Source: Candidatus Thiodiazotropha sp. 'RUGA'
GTDB lineage: Bacteria > Pseudomonadota > Gammaproteobacteria > Chromatiales > Chromatiaceae
Length of the DNA: 64,000 nucleotides
Assembly: GCA_016842065.1 (NCBI GenBank)
Contig: JAEPDS010000019.1
Span: 1 to 64,000 of the forward strand
Direction of reading: 5' to 3'
Within the stretch, counting starts at the first letter, position 1; every line of letters starts with the position of its first letter. A program made the translations under genes and the position numbers. The notes under the pieces are model-generated. The model saw only the letters and a program-made list of their open reading frames with translations. It was not told the DNA's origin and did no database searches. Below are positions 30,498 to 40,117 of this stretch, one piece after another.

Positions 30498-30908
30498 TTA
30501 GGACCTGTTAACACTCACAGGCCTTTCACAGCAGTGGATCCCTTCCCTGCCGCCACTGACCGCTTTTTCAGTCAGCGACTTCAGATCGAGATCGAGATAA
30601 TTCAGGGTTCGTATCAGCATCGGCAGATTAAGCCCTGAAACCACATTTACACGCCCTCTATCCGCAAGGCTGTAAGCAATATTACTCGGTGTGGAGCCAT
30701 AGATGTCGGTAAATACCAACACCCCATCACCATTGTCCAGACCTTCCACCAGCTGGCGCGCCTCTGTTTTGATCTGGTCAGGATTACACTCGGTGCTCAC
30801 AGTCAAGGTTTTGATCGGCAACGGTAACTCCACAAACATCTTTTTGACCGTCTGCACAAGTGCATCACCGATGCGACTGTGTGTGATCAACAGCAGGCCG
30901 ATGCTCAT
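30498..30908 (-). CDS. PTS EIIA component, mannose family
   Basis: 136 aa. The EIIA-Man fold is shown by the start MSIGLLLITHSRIGDAL with phospho-histidine His10 and the VLVFTDIYGSTPSNIA segment. No EIIB, EIIC or EIID is in the window, so it is probably regulatory. The last residues (SVNRS) and the stop come from a TTAGGACCTGTTAACAC motif resembling the end of the repeat family at 55619, which may have altered the natural C-terminus. It overlaps rapZ by 4 nt. Confidence 0.9.
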   Translation of the reverse strand: MSIGLLLITHSRIGDALVQTVKKMFVELPLPIKTLTVSTECNPDQIKTEARQLVEGLDNGDGVLVFTDIYGSTPSNIAYSLADRGRVNVVSGLNLPMLIRTLNYLDLDLKSLTEKAVSGGREGIHCCERPVSVNRS

Positions 30909-31771
30909 GATAATTCACGATGACGGCTCATCACCTGCAGTCCTGCCGCTTTAAAATGTTTGGCCAGACACTCCGCCACATAGACTGAACGGTGCTGACC
31001 ACCGGTACAGCCAATGGCAATCGTCAGATAACTGCGTCCATCCGCTTCAAACGCGGGTATCCAGCGTGACAGAAAATCGGTCAGATCCGCCACCATACGT
31101 TTGGTTTCATCCTGCTCATGCAGAAAATCCGCCACCGGTTTATCCATCCCGGTGAAGCTACGCAGCTCCATCTTCCAATAGGGATTGGGCAGACAGCGCA
31201 CGTCAAACAGGTAGTCTACATCTCTCGGCAAACCATGCTTGAAACCGAATGACTCAAAAAGAATCGACACCTGACCGCTTTCACCACCGATCCGGTTACG
31301 TACCAGATCCCGCAGTTCATGCACATTGGTGTGGGTGGTGTCGATTCTGAGATCCGCTGCCTCATTCAAGGGCTGTAGAAGCTCCCGTTCATGCTGAATC
31401 GCTTCACTCAGCGAACGCTTCTCATTGGTCAGGGGATGTTTGCGCCGGGTCTCACTGAAGCGCTTGATCAGTGTATCCAGCTGAGCATCCAGGAACAGCA
31501 TGTTGCAGTCGAGACCGCGCTGCCGAATACTCTTCACAACCTCCGGCAGATTGGAGATCTGACCGGGCTGACTCCTTGCATCGATACCGACAGCGGTTTT
31601 CTTGAAAGTCTCCTCTGGTTCATCGTTCAGATAATCGGAGACGGAACCCAACAGGGAGACCGGCAGATTATCGATACAGTAGTAACCCAGGTCTTCAAGG
31701 GTATGCAAAGCGATGGTCTTTCCTGATCCGGAAAGTCCGGTGACAATCTGCAGTTTTATCTCATTTGCCAT
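30905..31771 (-). CDS. rapZ: RNase adapter protein RapZ
   Basis: 288 aa. In E. coli it binds the GlmZ small RNA and controls amino-sugar synthesis. Walker A (TGLSGSGKT, residues 11-19) and the C-terminal domain with IGCTGGQHRSVYVAE are clear. It lies between hprK and EIIA, the usual place. GlmZ-like RNAs were not found here. Confidence 0.95.
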   Translation of the reverse strand: MANEIKLQIVTGLSGSGKTIALHTLEDLGYYCIDNLPVSLLGSVSDYLNDEPEETFKKTAVGIDARSQPGQISNLPEVVKSIRQRGLDCNMLFLDAQLDTLIKRFSETRRKHPLTNEKRSLSEAIQHERELLQPLNEAADLRIDTTHTNVHELRDLVRNRIGGESGQVSILFESFGFKHGLPRDVDYLFDVRCLPNPYWKMELRSFTGMDKPVADFLHEQDETKRMVADLTDFLSRWIPAFEADGRSYLTIAIGCTGGQHRSVYVAECLAKHFKAAGLQVMSRHRELS

Positions 31772-31789
31772 CTCACTCAGACCCCAAGA

Positions 31790-32725
31790 CTAATCTTGAT
31801 CGATGTAATTTTGTTGGCGTTCAATAAAATCCAGGGTCGCATTGTACCCATCCATCTTCAGCAGATGCTGCCTCACAGCAGTCTCTACCAGGATCGCCAG
31901 ATTTCTGCCTGCCGCAACCGGCAGACTGGTCTGGGGGACATCAACACCCAATAAGGTCCGATGTGAGTGGCACCCCTCCAGGCGATCCATGTTATCGAGT
32001 TTTTTATCATCAAAGTAGAGGAGATCTATGATCAAGTGTAACTGTTTATTCGGCTTTATCGCACTATTACCGAAGATGGCCCTGACATTGATCAGACCCA
32101 GTCCACGGACTTCGAGAAAATCCTGCAATACCTTCGGACAACGCCCACTCAATGTGTTCGTGCCGGTCTTATAGAACTCGGTTGCATCATCCGCAACCAG
32201 TCGATGGCCGCGTGAGATCAGCGCCAGGGCAAGCTCGCTCTTGCCGATCGCCGGGTCGCCACTCAACAACACCCCCTTACCCAGCACTTCCATATAGACC
32301 CCATGCAACAGCAGAGTCTCACCCACTGGCAGACTGAACTTTTCCAACAGTCTATGGATGACGTGGTTATCCCCTTTGGGGGTAAACATCAAAGCTGTAT
32401 GACTGTTCTTCGCCGACGCCAGGCAGGCCGGCTTGGGCTGTAGGCCATCGGTAAAGATCAGCGCAAGCGGGGAAGAGTCGAAGAGGGTATTCAGAGACTC
32501 CAGATAACCGTCTTCTCCACCATTCATCAAATGTTGCTGCTCAGGAGGACCAATCACCTGTATCTGGTTCGGGCGGATCAGGTTTAGCGGTCCCACCGGT
32601 TGCAGTCCATCGGGAGACTCACTGTCGAGAAGGATTTTTTCTTCACCACCCTCACCATCCCAGCTGAGTTCAAGTTCGCTGGCAAATTCGTCGAAAAGAT
32701 CGCGAATGGTGTAGTTGGATGGCAT
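31790..32725 (-). CDS. hprK: HPr kinase/phosphorylase
   Basis: 311 aa. It phosphorylates and dephosphorylates HPr at Ser46. Walker A GDPAIGKSE begins at residue 156; His141 in the preceding HGVYMEVLGKG matches the family, and EVRGLGLINVRAIFG is the signature stretch. HprK in proteobacteria usually goes with a PTS that regulates rather than transports. Its start shares one base with the ptsN stop. Confidence 0.95.
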   Translation of the reverse strand: MPSNYTIRDLFDEFASELELSWDGEGGEEKILLDSESPDGLQPVGPLNLIRPNQIQVIGPPEQQHLMNGGEDGYLESLNTLFDSSPLALIFTDGLQPKPACLASAKNSHTALMFTPKGDNHVIHRLLEKFSLPVGETLLLHGVYMEVLGKGVLLSGDPAIGKSELALALISRGHRLVADDATEFYKTGTNTLSGRCPKVLQDFLEVRGLGLINVRAIFGNSAIKPNKQLHLIIDLLYFDDKKLDNMDRLEGCHSHRTLLGVDVPQTSLPVAAGRNLAILVETAVRQHLLKMDGYNATLDFIERQQNYIDQD

Positions 32726-33195
32726 TAATCTGTTGCGGTTACGGTTTCTCGCTGCTTGATCAACTGAAACAGTTGCTGCGTTGTTTCCGCCTCACGCAGA
32801 GCGGCACAAAACGGGGGGTCATCGAACATTCTGGCCAACTTCGCCAGTAGCTGCAGATGTTCGTCTGTGGCCTGTTCCGGCACCAGCATGGCAAACGCCA
32901 GATCGACCGGTTGACTGTCTATGGCGTCGAAATCGACCCCAGTGGGCATTTGAATGAATGCCGCGGTGGCCTGAGTGACCTGAGACATGCGCGCATGGGG
33001 TAGCGCAATTCCTTTGCCCAGTCCGGTGCTGCCCAGTCGCTCCCTCTCAAGCAATGCATCGAACACAATATCCTGTGACAGCCCGGGAGCAGCATCGGCC
33101 AATCGCTGGCCAAGCTGCTCAAGGGCGCGTTTTTTACTGGCTGCCTCCACACCGCAGCCGAAACGTTCCTCAAGCAGAAATCCGTCGGGAAACAT
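32725..33195 (-). CDS. ptsN: PTS nitrogen regulatory EIIA (PtsN)
   Basis: 156 aa. The phospho-histidine lies in GLGKGIALPHARM. The SKKRALEQLGQRL segment near the start is typical. PtsN acts in the Ntr branch and influences potassium uptake and sigma54-linked functions in E. coli. It follows hpf, as usual downstream of rpoN. Confidence 0.94.
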   Translation of the reverse strand: MFPDGFLLEERFGCGVEAASKKRALEQLGQRLADAAPGLSQDIVFDALLERERLGSTGLGKGIALPHARMSQVTQATAAFIQMPTGVDFDAIDSQPVDLAFAMLVPEQATDEHLQLLAKLARMFDDPPFCAALREAETTQQLFQLIKQRETVTATD

Positions 33196-33225
33196 GGAGA
33201 CCTCGCCAGTTCAATCTATCGAAAA

Positions 33226-33546
33226 TTACTCAACTGCATACTTCGCGCCACTACCGGCGCGATGACTCTGCATCTTTTCCTTGTGTTTTAGCACCTGCCT
33301 GTCCAACTTATCAGTCAAGCCATCAATGGCGGCATACATATCTTCCTGCACTGAATCAGCGAATACGCTGGCACCGTTCACTTGCATGGTGGCTTCCGCC
33401 TTCTGCCTTAGCTTCTCAACGCTCAAGATGACATGCACATTGATTACATTATCAAAATGCCGCTCAAGACGTTCGAATTTATTATCTACATAGCTTTTCA
33501 AGGCATCGGTTACTTCCACATGATGACCGGTAACGCTTATTTGCAT
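33226..33546 (-). CDS. hpf: Ribosome hibernation promoting factor
   Basis: 106 aa from ATG 33546, with an AGGAGAT ribosome site; a 51-codon upstream extension overlaps nothing useful and is rejected. The short form (MQISVTGHHVEVTDALKSYV) binds the small ribosomal subunit and pairs 70S ribosomes in stationary phase. It lies between rpoN and ptsN, the conserved order. Confidence 0.94.
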   Translation of the reverse strand: MQISVTGHHVEVTDALKSYVDNKFERLERHFDNVINVHVILSVEKLRQKAEATMQVNGASVFADSVQEDMYAAIDGLTDKLDRQVLKHKEKMQSHRAGSGAKYAVE

Positions 33547-33699
33547 AATTATCTCCTGTCTTAGATGAGTTGGCTCATCACTCTGACCGACTCGCCGAAT
33601 CGATTCCCGAATCCATCTAGCAGGCTGACCATGAAGCCGGATTCGGCTGATACAACAACCCCTGTTTTCATAGACATCCTGCGTGGCAGATCGATTCAC

Positions 33700-35181
33700 C
33701 TACATCAGTCGTTTACGCTCATTCGATGGCGGTATGCTCATCGATTCACGATACTTTGCCACCGTTCGGCGGGCCACTTTGATGCCCTGTTCCGAGAGGA
33801 TGGCGGCGATCTTGTTGTCACTGAGTGGTTTGCTTGTATTCTCAGCGGCAATCAATTTCTTAATCAGTGCTCGAATCGCAGTGGAGGAGCACTCCCCTCC
33901 GGCGCTGGTATTGACGTGGCTGGAGAAGAAGTACTTGAACTCCAACGTGCCCCTGGGGGTATGCATATATTTCTGGGTCGTTACCCGGGAAATAGTCGAT
34001 TCGTGCATCTCCAACGCTTCGGCAATATCCCTTAATACCAGCGGTTTCATAGCCTCCTCGCCATGCTCGAAAAAGCCCCGTTGATATTCAACAATCTTAC
34101 TCGCTACGCGCAGAATAGTCTCATTACGACTCATCAGGCTTTTAATGAACCAGCGCGCCTCCTGCAGATGGTTCTTCAGGAAGGTATTGTCATCACTCTG
34201 ATCCGCCCGCCGGATCAGGCTGGCGTAGTCATTGTTGACACGAAGCTTGGGGGTAACCTCCCCATTCAGTTCGACAACCCAGCGGTTGTTGCGCTTGCTG
34301 ACGAAGACATCCGGAATCACATATTCAGGCTCACTGTTGGCGATCGCTGTGCCTGGATGGGGATTCAATGTTCTGATCAATTGCATGATGGAAGCAAGCT
34401 CCTGCTGATCCACCTTCATGCGACGCATGATCTGATTCTGATCCTGGGCGGAGAGCAGATTGAAGTGGTCCCGGCAGAGCTTTATCGCCAGATCCCGATA
34501 GGCGGTATCCTCCGCCAATTGACGCAGTTGAATCAGCAGGCAGTCCTGGGCACCCTGGGCACCGACACCCGGCGGATCGAATGCCTGAATCCGGTGCAGC
34601 ACCGCCTCGATATCCTCCAGGGTCGCTTCCTCATCATTCAGTGAGATCAGAAGCTCCTGCAGATCCCCTTTGAAATAACCATCCTCATTGATACTGTCGA
34701 TCAAAGCAGTGGCTATCAGGGTATCCTGCTCGGTGAAAGGGGTCAGGGTCATCTGCCAGACCAGATGGTCATGCAGGGTTACAGCACCGCTACGCTGTAC
34801 CAGATAGTCATGGTCCGTGGCATCACCGCCGCTGCTGGCCGGCGGCAGGTAACTGTCGTAGACATCGGTCCACTCACTATCCACCGGCAGGTCCTCGCTA
34901 AGCTGACTGCTGTCGGTCTGAATCTCCCGCTCGTTGTTGATGTCGTTCGATGCCTCGACTTCCTTGCTCTCGCGGGTCTCGCTACCGTCCTGACCATCCC
35001 CTTCCTTCTGTAGCTGAGTAGTGAACTCCTCCTCACCCTCGAGCATCGGGTTGGTCTCAAGCACCTCCTGGACCTCCTGACTCAGGTCGAGCGCGGAGAG
35101 CTGCAACAGGCGGATTGCCTGCTGCAATTGAGGTGTCATGGTGAGATGTTGTCCGAGTCGGAGCTGTAGAGCCTGCTTCAT
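33700..35181 (-). CDS. rpoN: RNA polymerase sigma54 factor
   Basis: 493 aa. The Gln-rich activator-contact region (LRLGQHLTMTPQLQQAIRLL) opens the protein, an acidic stretch follows, and the RpoN box ARRTVAKYRE is at residues 470-479. It directs transcription from -24/-12 promoters with enhancer-binding proteins. It follows lptB by 205 nt with no gene between. Confidence 0.97.
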   Translation of the reverse strand: MKQALQLRLGQHLTMTPQLQQAIRLLQLSALDLSQEVQEVLETNPMLEGEEEFTTQLQKEGDGQDGSETRESKEVEASNDINNEREIQTDSSQLSEDLPVDSEWTDVYDSYLPPASSGGDATDHDYLVQRSGAVTLHDHLVWQMTLTPFTEQDTLIATALIDSINEDGYFKGDLQELLISLNDEEATLEDIEAVLHRIQAFDPPGVGAQGAQDCLLIQLRQLAEDTAYRDLAIKLCRDHFNLLSAQDQNQIMRRMKVDQQELASIMQLIRTLNPHPGTAIANSEPEYVIPDVFVSKRNNRWVVELNGEVTPKLRVNNDYASLIRRADQSDDNTFLKNHLQEARWFIKSLMSRNETILRVASKIVEYQRGFFEHGEEAMKPLVLRDIAEALEMHESTISRVTTQKYMHTPRGTLEFKYFFSSHVNTSAGGECSSTAIRALIKKLIAAENTSKPLSDNKIAAILSEQGIKVARRTVAKYRESMSIPPSNERKRLM

Positions 35182-35386
35182 CGCAGAGATATCTTTAAAC
35201 CTGGTATGTTATTTGTATGTCTTTAATCTCATTTTAGCTAAAAATAGCCGTCTACGGAAAGATTCTTCTTCACTGGGTCGATTCTCCCGGATTCACACCG
35301 CACTGCAGTGATCCAATACTCACTGTGTCCGCCTTCGCTTTGCCAGCTTATGCCTGTTTAATCCATTAAAAAACAGTGTTATAGAC

Positions 35387-36112
35387 TCACATCGTAAAAT
35401 TTTCACCCAGGTAGACACTGCGCACCTCCTGATTGCCGAGGATCTCCTCAGTGGATCCCTCCGCCAACACTTTACCGCTGTTGATAATGTAGGCCCGATC
35501 GCATATATCCAGCGTCTCCCTAACATTATGATCGGTTATCAGGATCCCAATCTTTAGCGACTTCAGGTGCTGGATGATCTTTTTTATATCGATCACGGCA
35601 ATCGGATCAACTCCGGCAAAGGGCTCATCGAGTAAGATGAAAGCCGGCTCCATGGAGAGGGCCCGGGCGATCTCCAGCCGACGCCGCTCACCACCGGACA
35701 GGCTCATCGCCATGCTCTCCCGCAGGTGTTCGATACCGAACTCCGACAGCAGCTGCTCACATCGGGCCTTGCGCGCCTGGCTGTCGAGCTCTTTACGATG
35801 CTCCAGAATCGCCAGAATATTCTGCGCCACCGTCAATCGCCTGAAGATCGAGGGCTCCTGGGCCAGATAACCGATCCCCAGACGGGCCCGTTTGTGCATC
35901 GCCTGATCGGTCAACTCCTCCCCATCCAGATAGATCCGCCCCTGATCCGCCTGCACCAGACCCACAATCATATAGAAACTGGTGGTCTTGCCTGCACCAT
36001 TGGGCCCCAGCAATCCCACCACTTCCCCGCTGTTGAGGTTCAGCGAGACGCCGTCCACCACTTTGCGCTTGTAGTACTGCTTCTGCAGATCGACAGCCTG
36101 CAACTGACTCAC
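35387..36112 (-). CDS. lptB: LPS export ABC transporter ATP-binding protein
   Basis: 241 aa. It drives LPS extraction with LptF and LptG. Walker [16 protein letters not shown], the signature [15 protein letters not shown] and the [12 protein letters not shown] Walker B are intact. It overlaps lptA by 4 nt. Confidence 0.97.
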   Translation of the reverse strand: MSQLQAVDLQKQYYKRKVVDGVSLNLNSGEVVGLLGPNGAGKTTSFYMIVGLVQADQGRIYLDGEELTDQAMHKRARLGIGYLAQEPSIFRRLTVAQNILAILEHRKELDSQARKARCEQLLSEFGIEHLRESMAMSLSGGERRRLEIARALSMEPAFILLDEPFAGVDPIAVIDIKKIIQHLKSLKIGILITDHNVRETLDICDRAYIINSGKVLAEGSTEEILGNQEVRSVYLGENFTM

Positions 36113-36621
36113 GGTTCGGTTTTCCCGGTCTGGGGCTCAATCACCACCTGCACCCGCTGTTTACCCTGGACACTGCTGCCCGCCATGACCTGTGCATTAG
36201 CCCGGTTATAGACGATGCGGTCATTGCGGAAACTGTTCCCCCCCTGCTCGAGCAGGGCATCATCGATCAGTAACATCTCATTGCGCTTGAGATGGATCTC
36301 AATTCGCTGTGCCTGACCATGAACCTCAACTCCATCGACTTCCGGCAACTGACTGAATCTTGTCGGTTGACCCTCACTGATAATCTTTTCTGTTTTGCCG
36401 GCTGAGCGGTGAACCCAGAGACGATCTGCCCACAACTTCATGCTGCCCTGTACGATCGTCACATTGCCCTCATAGAGACTGACGCCGGTGGACTCGTTGA
36501 TGGAGAGACTGTCCGCTTCAAGCGACATCGGTTGATTACGGTCGCTCTCCAGTCCCCAGGCCGGTATCGCAACCGCCACCAGCAGACTACAGATCAACCT
36601 CCTGCCTTTATTCAAATTCAT
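36109..36621 (-). CDS. lptA: LPS transport periplasmic protein LptA
   Basis: 170 aa with an N-terminal signal peptide ([15 protein letters not shown]). The OstA-like fold ([19 protein letters not shown] and [17 protein letters not shown]) forms the bridge that carries LPS across the periplasm. It overlaps both lptB and lptC. Confidence 0.94.
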   Translation of the reverse strand: MNLNKGRRLICSLLVAVAIPAWGLESDRNQPMSLEADSLSINESTGVSLYEGNVTIVQGSMKLWADRLWVHRSAGKTEKIISEGQPTRFSQLPEVDGVEVHGQAQRIEIHLKRNEMLLIDDALLEQGGNSFRNDRIVYNRANAQVMAGSSVQGKQRVQVVIEPQTGKTEP

Positions 36622-37171
36622 AGTGCCCTCGCACTTGACCGAGCAGCTTCAAGCGTGACGGTTCATCAAACCAGATCTGCATACCGACCGCTGACAGCCA
36701 ATCCACACCACTGTCGATTCTGACCGCCTCAGCGGTCTCGGCATAAGACGCTTCCGCATGGATGGTTAGATCCTCGGTCTCAATCCGGTAAGGCACAAAC
36801 TCAGCTTCGCCTTCACGTTCGATCACCACTTGGCCTGGAAGAAAGAGCGTCTCCCGACGATGGTCGGCCAGACCATGTTCACCGCGCATTCGCCAGGCAG
36901 GCTCGTCGGCCCTGAATCGCTGCACCACCGGCTGGGAGAGCTCGGTGATACCCCGCTTCTCATAATGGGTCATTCTGGGGGTTTGCAGGATCTGTAACAA
37001 CTGCCCATGGTCATCGTACTGTTTTACCAGCAGGTTGACGGCATAGGTATCGGGGGTATCCCGAGCAAGCTCGGGTCGCTTGATCTCCGGCCGTCTCAAT
37101 TCGTTCACCCACCAGGCCAAACTCAATACCAGTGCAAACATCAACAACAGACCGAGCAGGCGCCTGTTCAA
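36608..37171 (-). CDS. lptC: LPS export protein LptC
   Basis: 187 aa. One N-terminal membrane helix (LLGLLLMFALVLSLAWWV) anchors a periplasmic beta-jellyroll that hands LPS to LptA. It overlaps lptA by 14 nt and kdsC by 4 nt, so lptCAB is coupled to Kdo synthesis. Confidence 0.92.
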   Translation of the reverse strand: MNRRLLGLLLMFALVLSLAWWVNELRRPEIKRPELARDTPDTYAVNLLVKQYDDHGQLLQILQTPRMTHYEKRGITELSQPVVQRFRADEPAWRMRGEHGLADHRRETLFLPGQVVIEREGEAEFVPYRIETEDLTIHAEASYAETAEAVRIDSGVDWLSAVGMQIWFDEPSRLKLLGQVRGHYEFE

Positions 37172-37689
37172 AGATAGCGTTCCAGGCTTGACTGCAAAGT
37201 ATCCTGAGCCTGCATGATCATTTCACACACATCTCTGGCGGCACCCCGCCCGCCGCCATGGGGAGTCTGCCAGTGGGCATGCTGAAGCACGAACGGATGG
37301 GCATCCTGTACAGCGATGGCCAACCCCACGCGACGCATGATCGGCAGGTCCACCACATCATCGCCCACGTAGGCGATCTGTTCATCCGACAGCCCAAGCT
37401 TCTGCTTCAGCTCTTCATAGGCAGGCAGTTTCTCCAGCTTGCCCTGATAGACATACTCGATACCCAGACTCTCCATACGCAATCTCACCACTTCAGAAGT
37501 GCGGCCAGTGATGATGCCGATCACCACACCGGTGTACTGCAACATTTTCATGCCGTGCCCATCTCTTGAATGGAAGGCTTTATACTCCTGACCATCGTCA
37601 CCGAGAAAAAGTCCACCATCGGTCAGTACACCGTCAACGTCGAAGATCACCAGTTTGACCGCTTTGGCCTTCTCATGAATATCCTGCAT
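37168..37689 (-). CDS. kdsC: 3-deoxy-D-manno-octulosonate 8-phosphate phosphatase
   Basis: 173 aa HAD phosphatase. It removes phosphate from Kdo-8-phosphate. Motif I is FDVDGVLTDG with the nucleophilic Asp, and the AYVGDDVVDLPIM motif closes the site. There is no cap domain, as expected. It lies 91 nt after kdsD. Confidence 0.95.
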   Translation of the reverse strand: MQDIHEKAKAVKLVIFDVDGVLTDGGLFLGDDGQEYKAFHSRDGHGMKMLQYTGVVIGIITGRTSEVVRLRMESLGIEYVYQGKLEKLPAYEELKQKLGLSDEQIAYVGDDVVDLPIMRRVGLAIAVQDAHPFVLQHAHWQTPHGGGRGAARDVCEMIMQAQDTLQSSLERYL

Positions 37690-37780
37690 CTTGCCCCCCT
37701 AATGTTTAATTTTTATTCTATGACGCTATTTGTAATACCGGCGACTCAAAACAAGCCATGCGGTCGCCAGATGAATCTCA

Positions 37781-38809
37781 CTACATAACGCCAGCCCTCA
37801 GCAGGTCATGCATATTGAACGCGCCAACCAGGCGTCGTTCCCCATCCACAACCAGCAGGCCGTTGATCTTGTTCTCTTCCATCATCTGCAATGCCTCAGC
37901 CGCCAGCATCTCCGGTGGAACCTGTTTACAATCCTTGGTCATAACCTCAGCGACGCGCATCTTGTGGATGTCGATCGGCTGATTCAGGGTGCGTCGTAGA
38001 TCGCCGTCAGTATAGACACCAACCAACTGCCCCTGCTGATCGACCACCGCCGTCATCCCCAGACCTTTCACGGACATTACCTCCAGTGCCTCATGCAGGC
38101 TGGCATCCTGGCTTACTCTGGGCAGCGCTTCTCCGCTATGCATGATGTCAGCCACATGCAGCAACAGCCGTCGACCCAGCGAACCACCGGGATGGGACAG
38201 GGCAAAGTCCTTCGCAGTGAACCCTCTGGCCTGCAACAGAGCAACCGCCAGCGCATCCCCCATCACCAGCGCGGCCGTGGTACTGGAAGTCGGTGCCAGG
38301 CCGAGCGGACAGGCCTCTTTATCGACACTCACATCGATATGCACTTCCGACTCTTTGGCCAGGGTGGAGTGGGCTTTGCCGGTCATGGCAATCAGGGGTA
38401 CACCGAGCCGCTTGAGCAGTGGCAGAATCACCAGCAATTCGCCGGTCTCGCCGGAATTCGACAGGGCGAGCACCACGTCGTCCGGTGTGATCATGCCCAG
38501 GTCTCCGTGACTGGCTTCCCCGGGGTGGACAAAAAACGCCGGGCTGCCGGTACTCGCCAGAGTAGCCGCCAACTTGTTGCCGATATGTCCGGATTTACCC
38601 ATGCCAATCACCACGATCCGTCCTCGGCAATGGAGCAGATAGTGGCAGGCCTGGGCGAATCCATCCCCGAGCCGGGGAATCAGCGCCGAAACAGCAGCAG
38701 CCTCGGTCTCAATCACAGCCTGACCCAGCTCAATCATCTGGGCCATCTCTTGCTCGGCGGGCGTAGAGGATCTTTTCATCTGAACAGTATGTACGGTTTG
38801 ATTTGACAT
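37781..38809 (-). CDS. kdsD: Arabinose-5-phosphate isomerase (KpsF/GutQ family)
   Basis: 342 aa from ATG 38809, just after the yrbG stop; an upstream extension of 35 codons overlaps yrbG. It makes the arabinose-5-phosphate used for Kdo. A SIS domain (VVIGMGKSGHIGNKLAATLASTG type motif near residue 70) is followed by two CBS domains at about residues 215-340. Confidence 0.95.
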   Translation of the reverse strand: MSNQTVHTVQMKRSSTPAEQEMAQMIELGQAVIETEAAAVSALIPRLGDGFAQACHYLLHCRGRIVVIGMGKSGHIGNKLAATLASTGSPAFFVHPGEASHGDLGMITPDDVVLALSNSGETGELLVILPLLKRLGVPLIAMTGKAHSTLAKESEVHIDVSVDKEACPLGLAPTSSTTAALVMGDALAVALLQARGFTAKDFALSHPGGSLGRRLLLHVADIMHSGEALPRVSQDASLHEALEVMSVKGLGMTAVVDQQGQLVGVYTDGDLRRTLNQPIDIHKMRVAEVMTKDCKQVPPEMLAAEALQMMEENKINGLLVVDGERRLVGAFNMHDLLRAGVM

Positions 38810-38810
38810 C

Positions 38811-39782
38811 TCAAAGTGGTGCCACCACAGAGTAGAACAGCCAGGACTGGTAGCCGATGAAACAGAGCAGCAGCCCCAATCCCTCAATTCGATTGATCCG
38901 CCCCGGTTTACCAAAACCGTAGCCCATCAGGAACAGGAACAGGGTCAGACCGAACATCACCGGCAGATCCCGCGTCAGCACGAAAGGAGAGAAGGCACCA
39001 GGCACCACCAGGCCGGGAATACTCAGAACAGCCAACATGTTATATAAGTTTGAACCGATCACATTGCCGATGGCGATATCATCCTCACCCTTCATTGCAC
39101 TGGTGATACTGGCGGCAAGTTCAGGCAGACTGGTACCAATCGCCACAATCGTCAGGCCGATTACCACATCGCTGACACCAAGGGCGACAGCCACATTGGT
39201 CGCTCCCCACACCAGCACCCTGGAGCTGATCAGCAGCAGAACCAGCCCGCCAATCAGAAGCATCAGCGCTTTTTGAGTCGGTACATCATGGGGGATCTCC
39301 GCATCGTACTCCCCGGCAATAGGGTCTGCCTCGCCGGTTTTGGCGGTATAGATCATCCAGCCGAACACCCCGACCAGCAACACCAGCAGGATCCCTCCAT
39401 CCAAAAGGCCCAGCTCCCCATCCAGCATCAGCAGAATGCAGATCACCGTCACCCCAAGCAGAATCGGATACTCCCGCTTCAGCACACTGGAGTGGACAGA
39501 GAGTGGTATCACCAGGGCGGTTACCCCAAGAATCAGGCCGATATTGGCGATATTCGAACCGACTGCGTTACCGATCGCCAGCCCAGGATTGCCGTTCAAG
39601 GACGCCATTACCGAGACCAGCACTTCCGGGGCTGAGGTACCGAAGCCGACCACCGTAAGACCGATCAGCATGGGAGAAACGCCCAGATTGTCAGCCAATG
39701 CGGCGGCACCACTGATAAACCGGTCTGCGCTCCAAACCAAAACCACCAGACCCAATAGAATAGAGAGACTGTACAGCAACAT
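38811..39782 (-). CDS. yrbG: Calcium/sodium antiporter (YrbG family)
   Basis: 323 aa with about ten membrane helices. The two alpha repeats of the CaCA superfamily are clear: GFGTSAPEVLVSV with GNAVGSNIANIGLILG, and AIGTSLPELAASI with GNVIGSNLYNMLAVL. It heads the kds-lpt series, as in E. coli. The transported ion is inferred from the family. Confidence 0.92.
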   Translation of the reverse strand: MLLYSLSILLGLVVLVWSADRFISGAAALADNLGVSPMLIGLTVVGFGTSAPEVLVSVMASLNGNPGLAIGNAVGSNIANIGLILGVTALVIPLSVHSSVLKREYPILLGVTVICILLMLDGELGLLDGGILLVLLVGVFGWMIYTAKTGEADPIAGEYDAEIPHDVPTQKALMLLIGGLVLLLISSRVLVWGATNVAVALGVSDVVIGLTIVAIGTSLPELAASITSAMKGEDDIAIGNVIGSNLYNMLAVLSIPGLVVPGAFSPFVLTRDLPVMFGLTLFLFLMGYGFGKPGRINRIEGLGLLLCFIGYQSWLFYSVVAPL

Positions 39783-39785
39783 GAA

Positions 39786-39946
39786 TTAGGGCCTTTCCAC
39801 ACCTTTCGATAGGCTTGCACCGCAAACAGCGCCACACCGGGTCACTCGTCGTTCTCGTGGAATCACCAAACCTCTCTCCTCGCGCTTCGATTGGCGCTCT
39901 ATTTCAAACACAACGGGGCCAACTGGATTGGTGATAACAGACCCTG
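39786..39946. repeat. Decayed copy of the 55.6-kb inverted-repeat element
   Basis: The interior (GGAATCACCAAACCTCTCTC, then CTCGCGC and TTGATTGGCGCT in the other copy, with small changes here) matches the right half of 55619-55905. The right end (GGGGCCAACTGGATTGGTGA, then TAACAGACCCT) is a degenerate terminal repeat; the left end keeps only TAGGGCCT. It lies between yrbG and the promoter for the small RNA. Confidence 0.75.
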
Positions 39947-40082
39947 GTGCTTTTAATCCATCAACCAAACAGCGTTATCGGCATTCACCCACTGTCCAAT
40001 GGATAGCCGGCGGTATCCCGATAGCGTCAACAAGAAAATAATCAAAGGGTTGAGATGATAGCAGAAAGCCAATAGAAGGTGC

Positions 40083-40111
40083 TTGACAATTATATCGGTA
40101 TATTAGATAAT
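40083..40111 (+). promoter_or_regulatory. Strong sigma70 promoter upstream of a terminator
   Basis: TTGACA at 40083-40088 and GATAAT at 40106-40111 are spaced by exactly 17 bp. Transcription would start near 40118. An intrinsic terminator lies only 50-80 nt further on, well before rplM. Confidence 0.8.
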
Positions 40112-40117
40112 TCCAAC

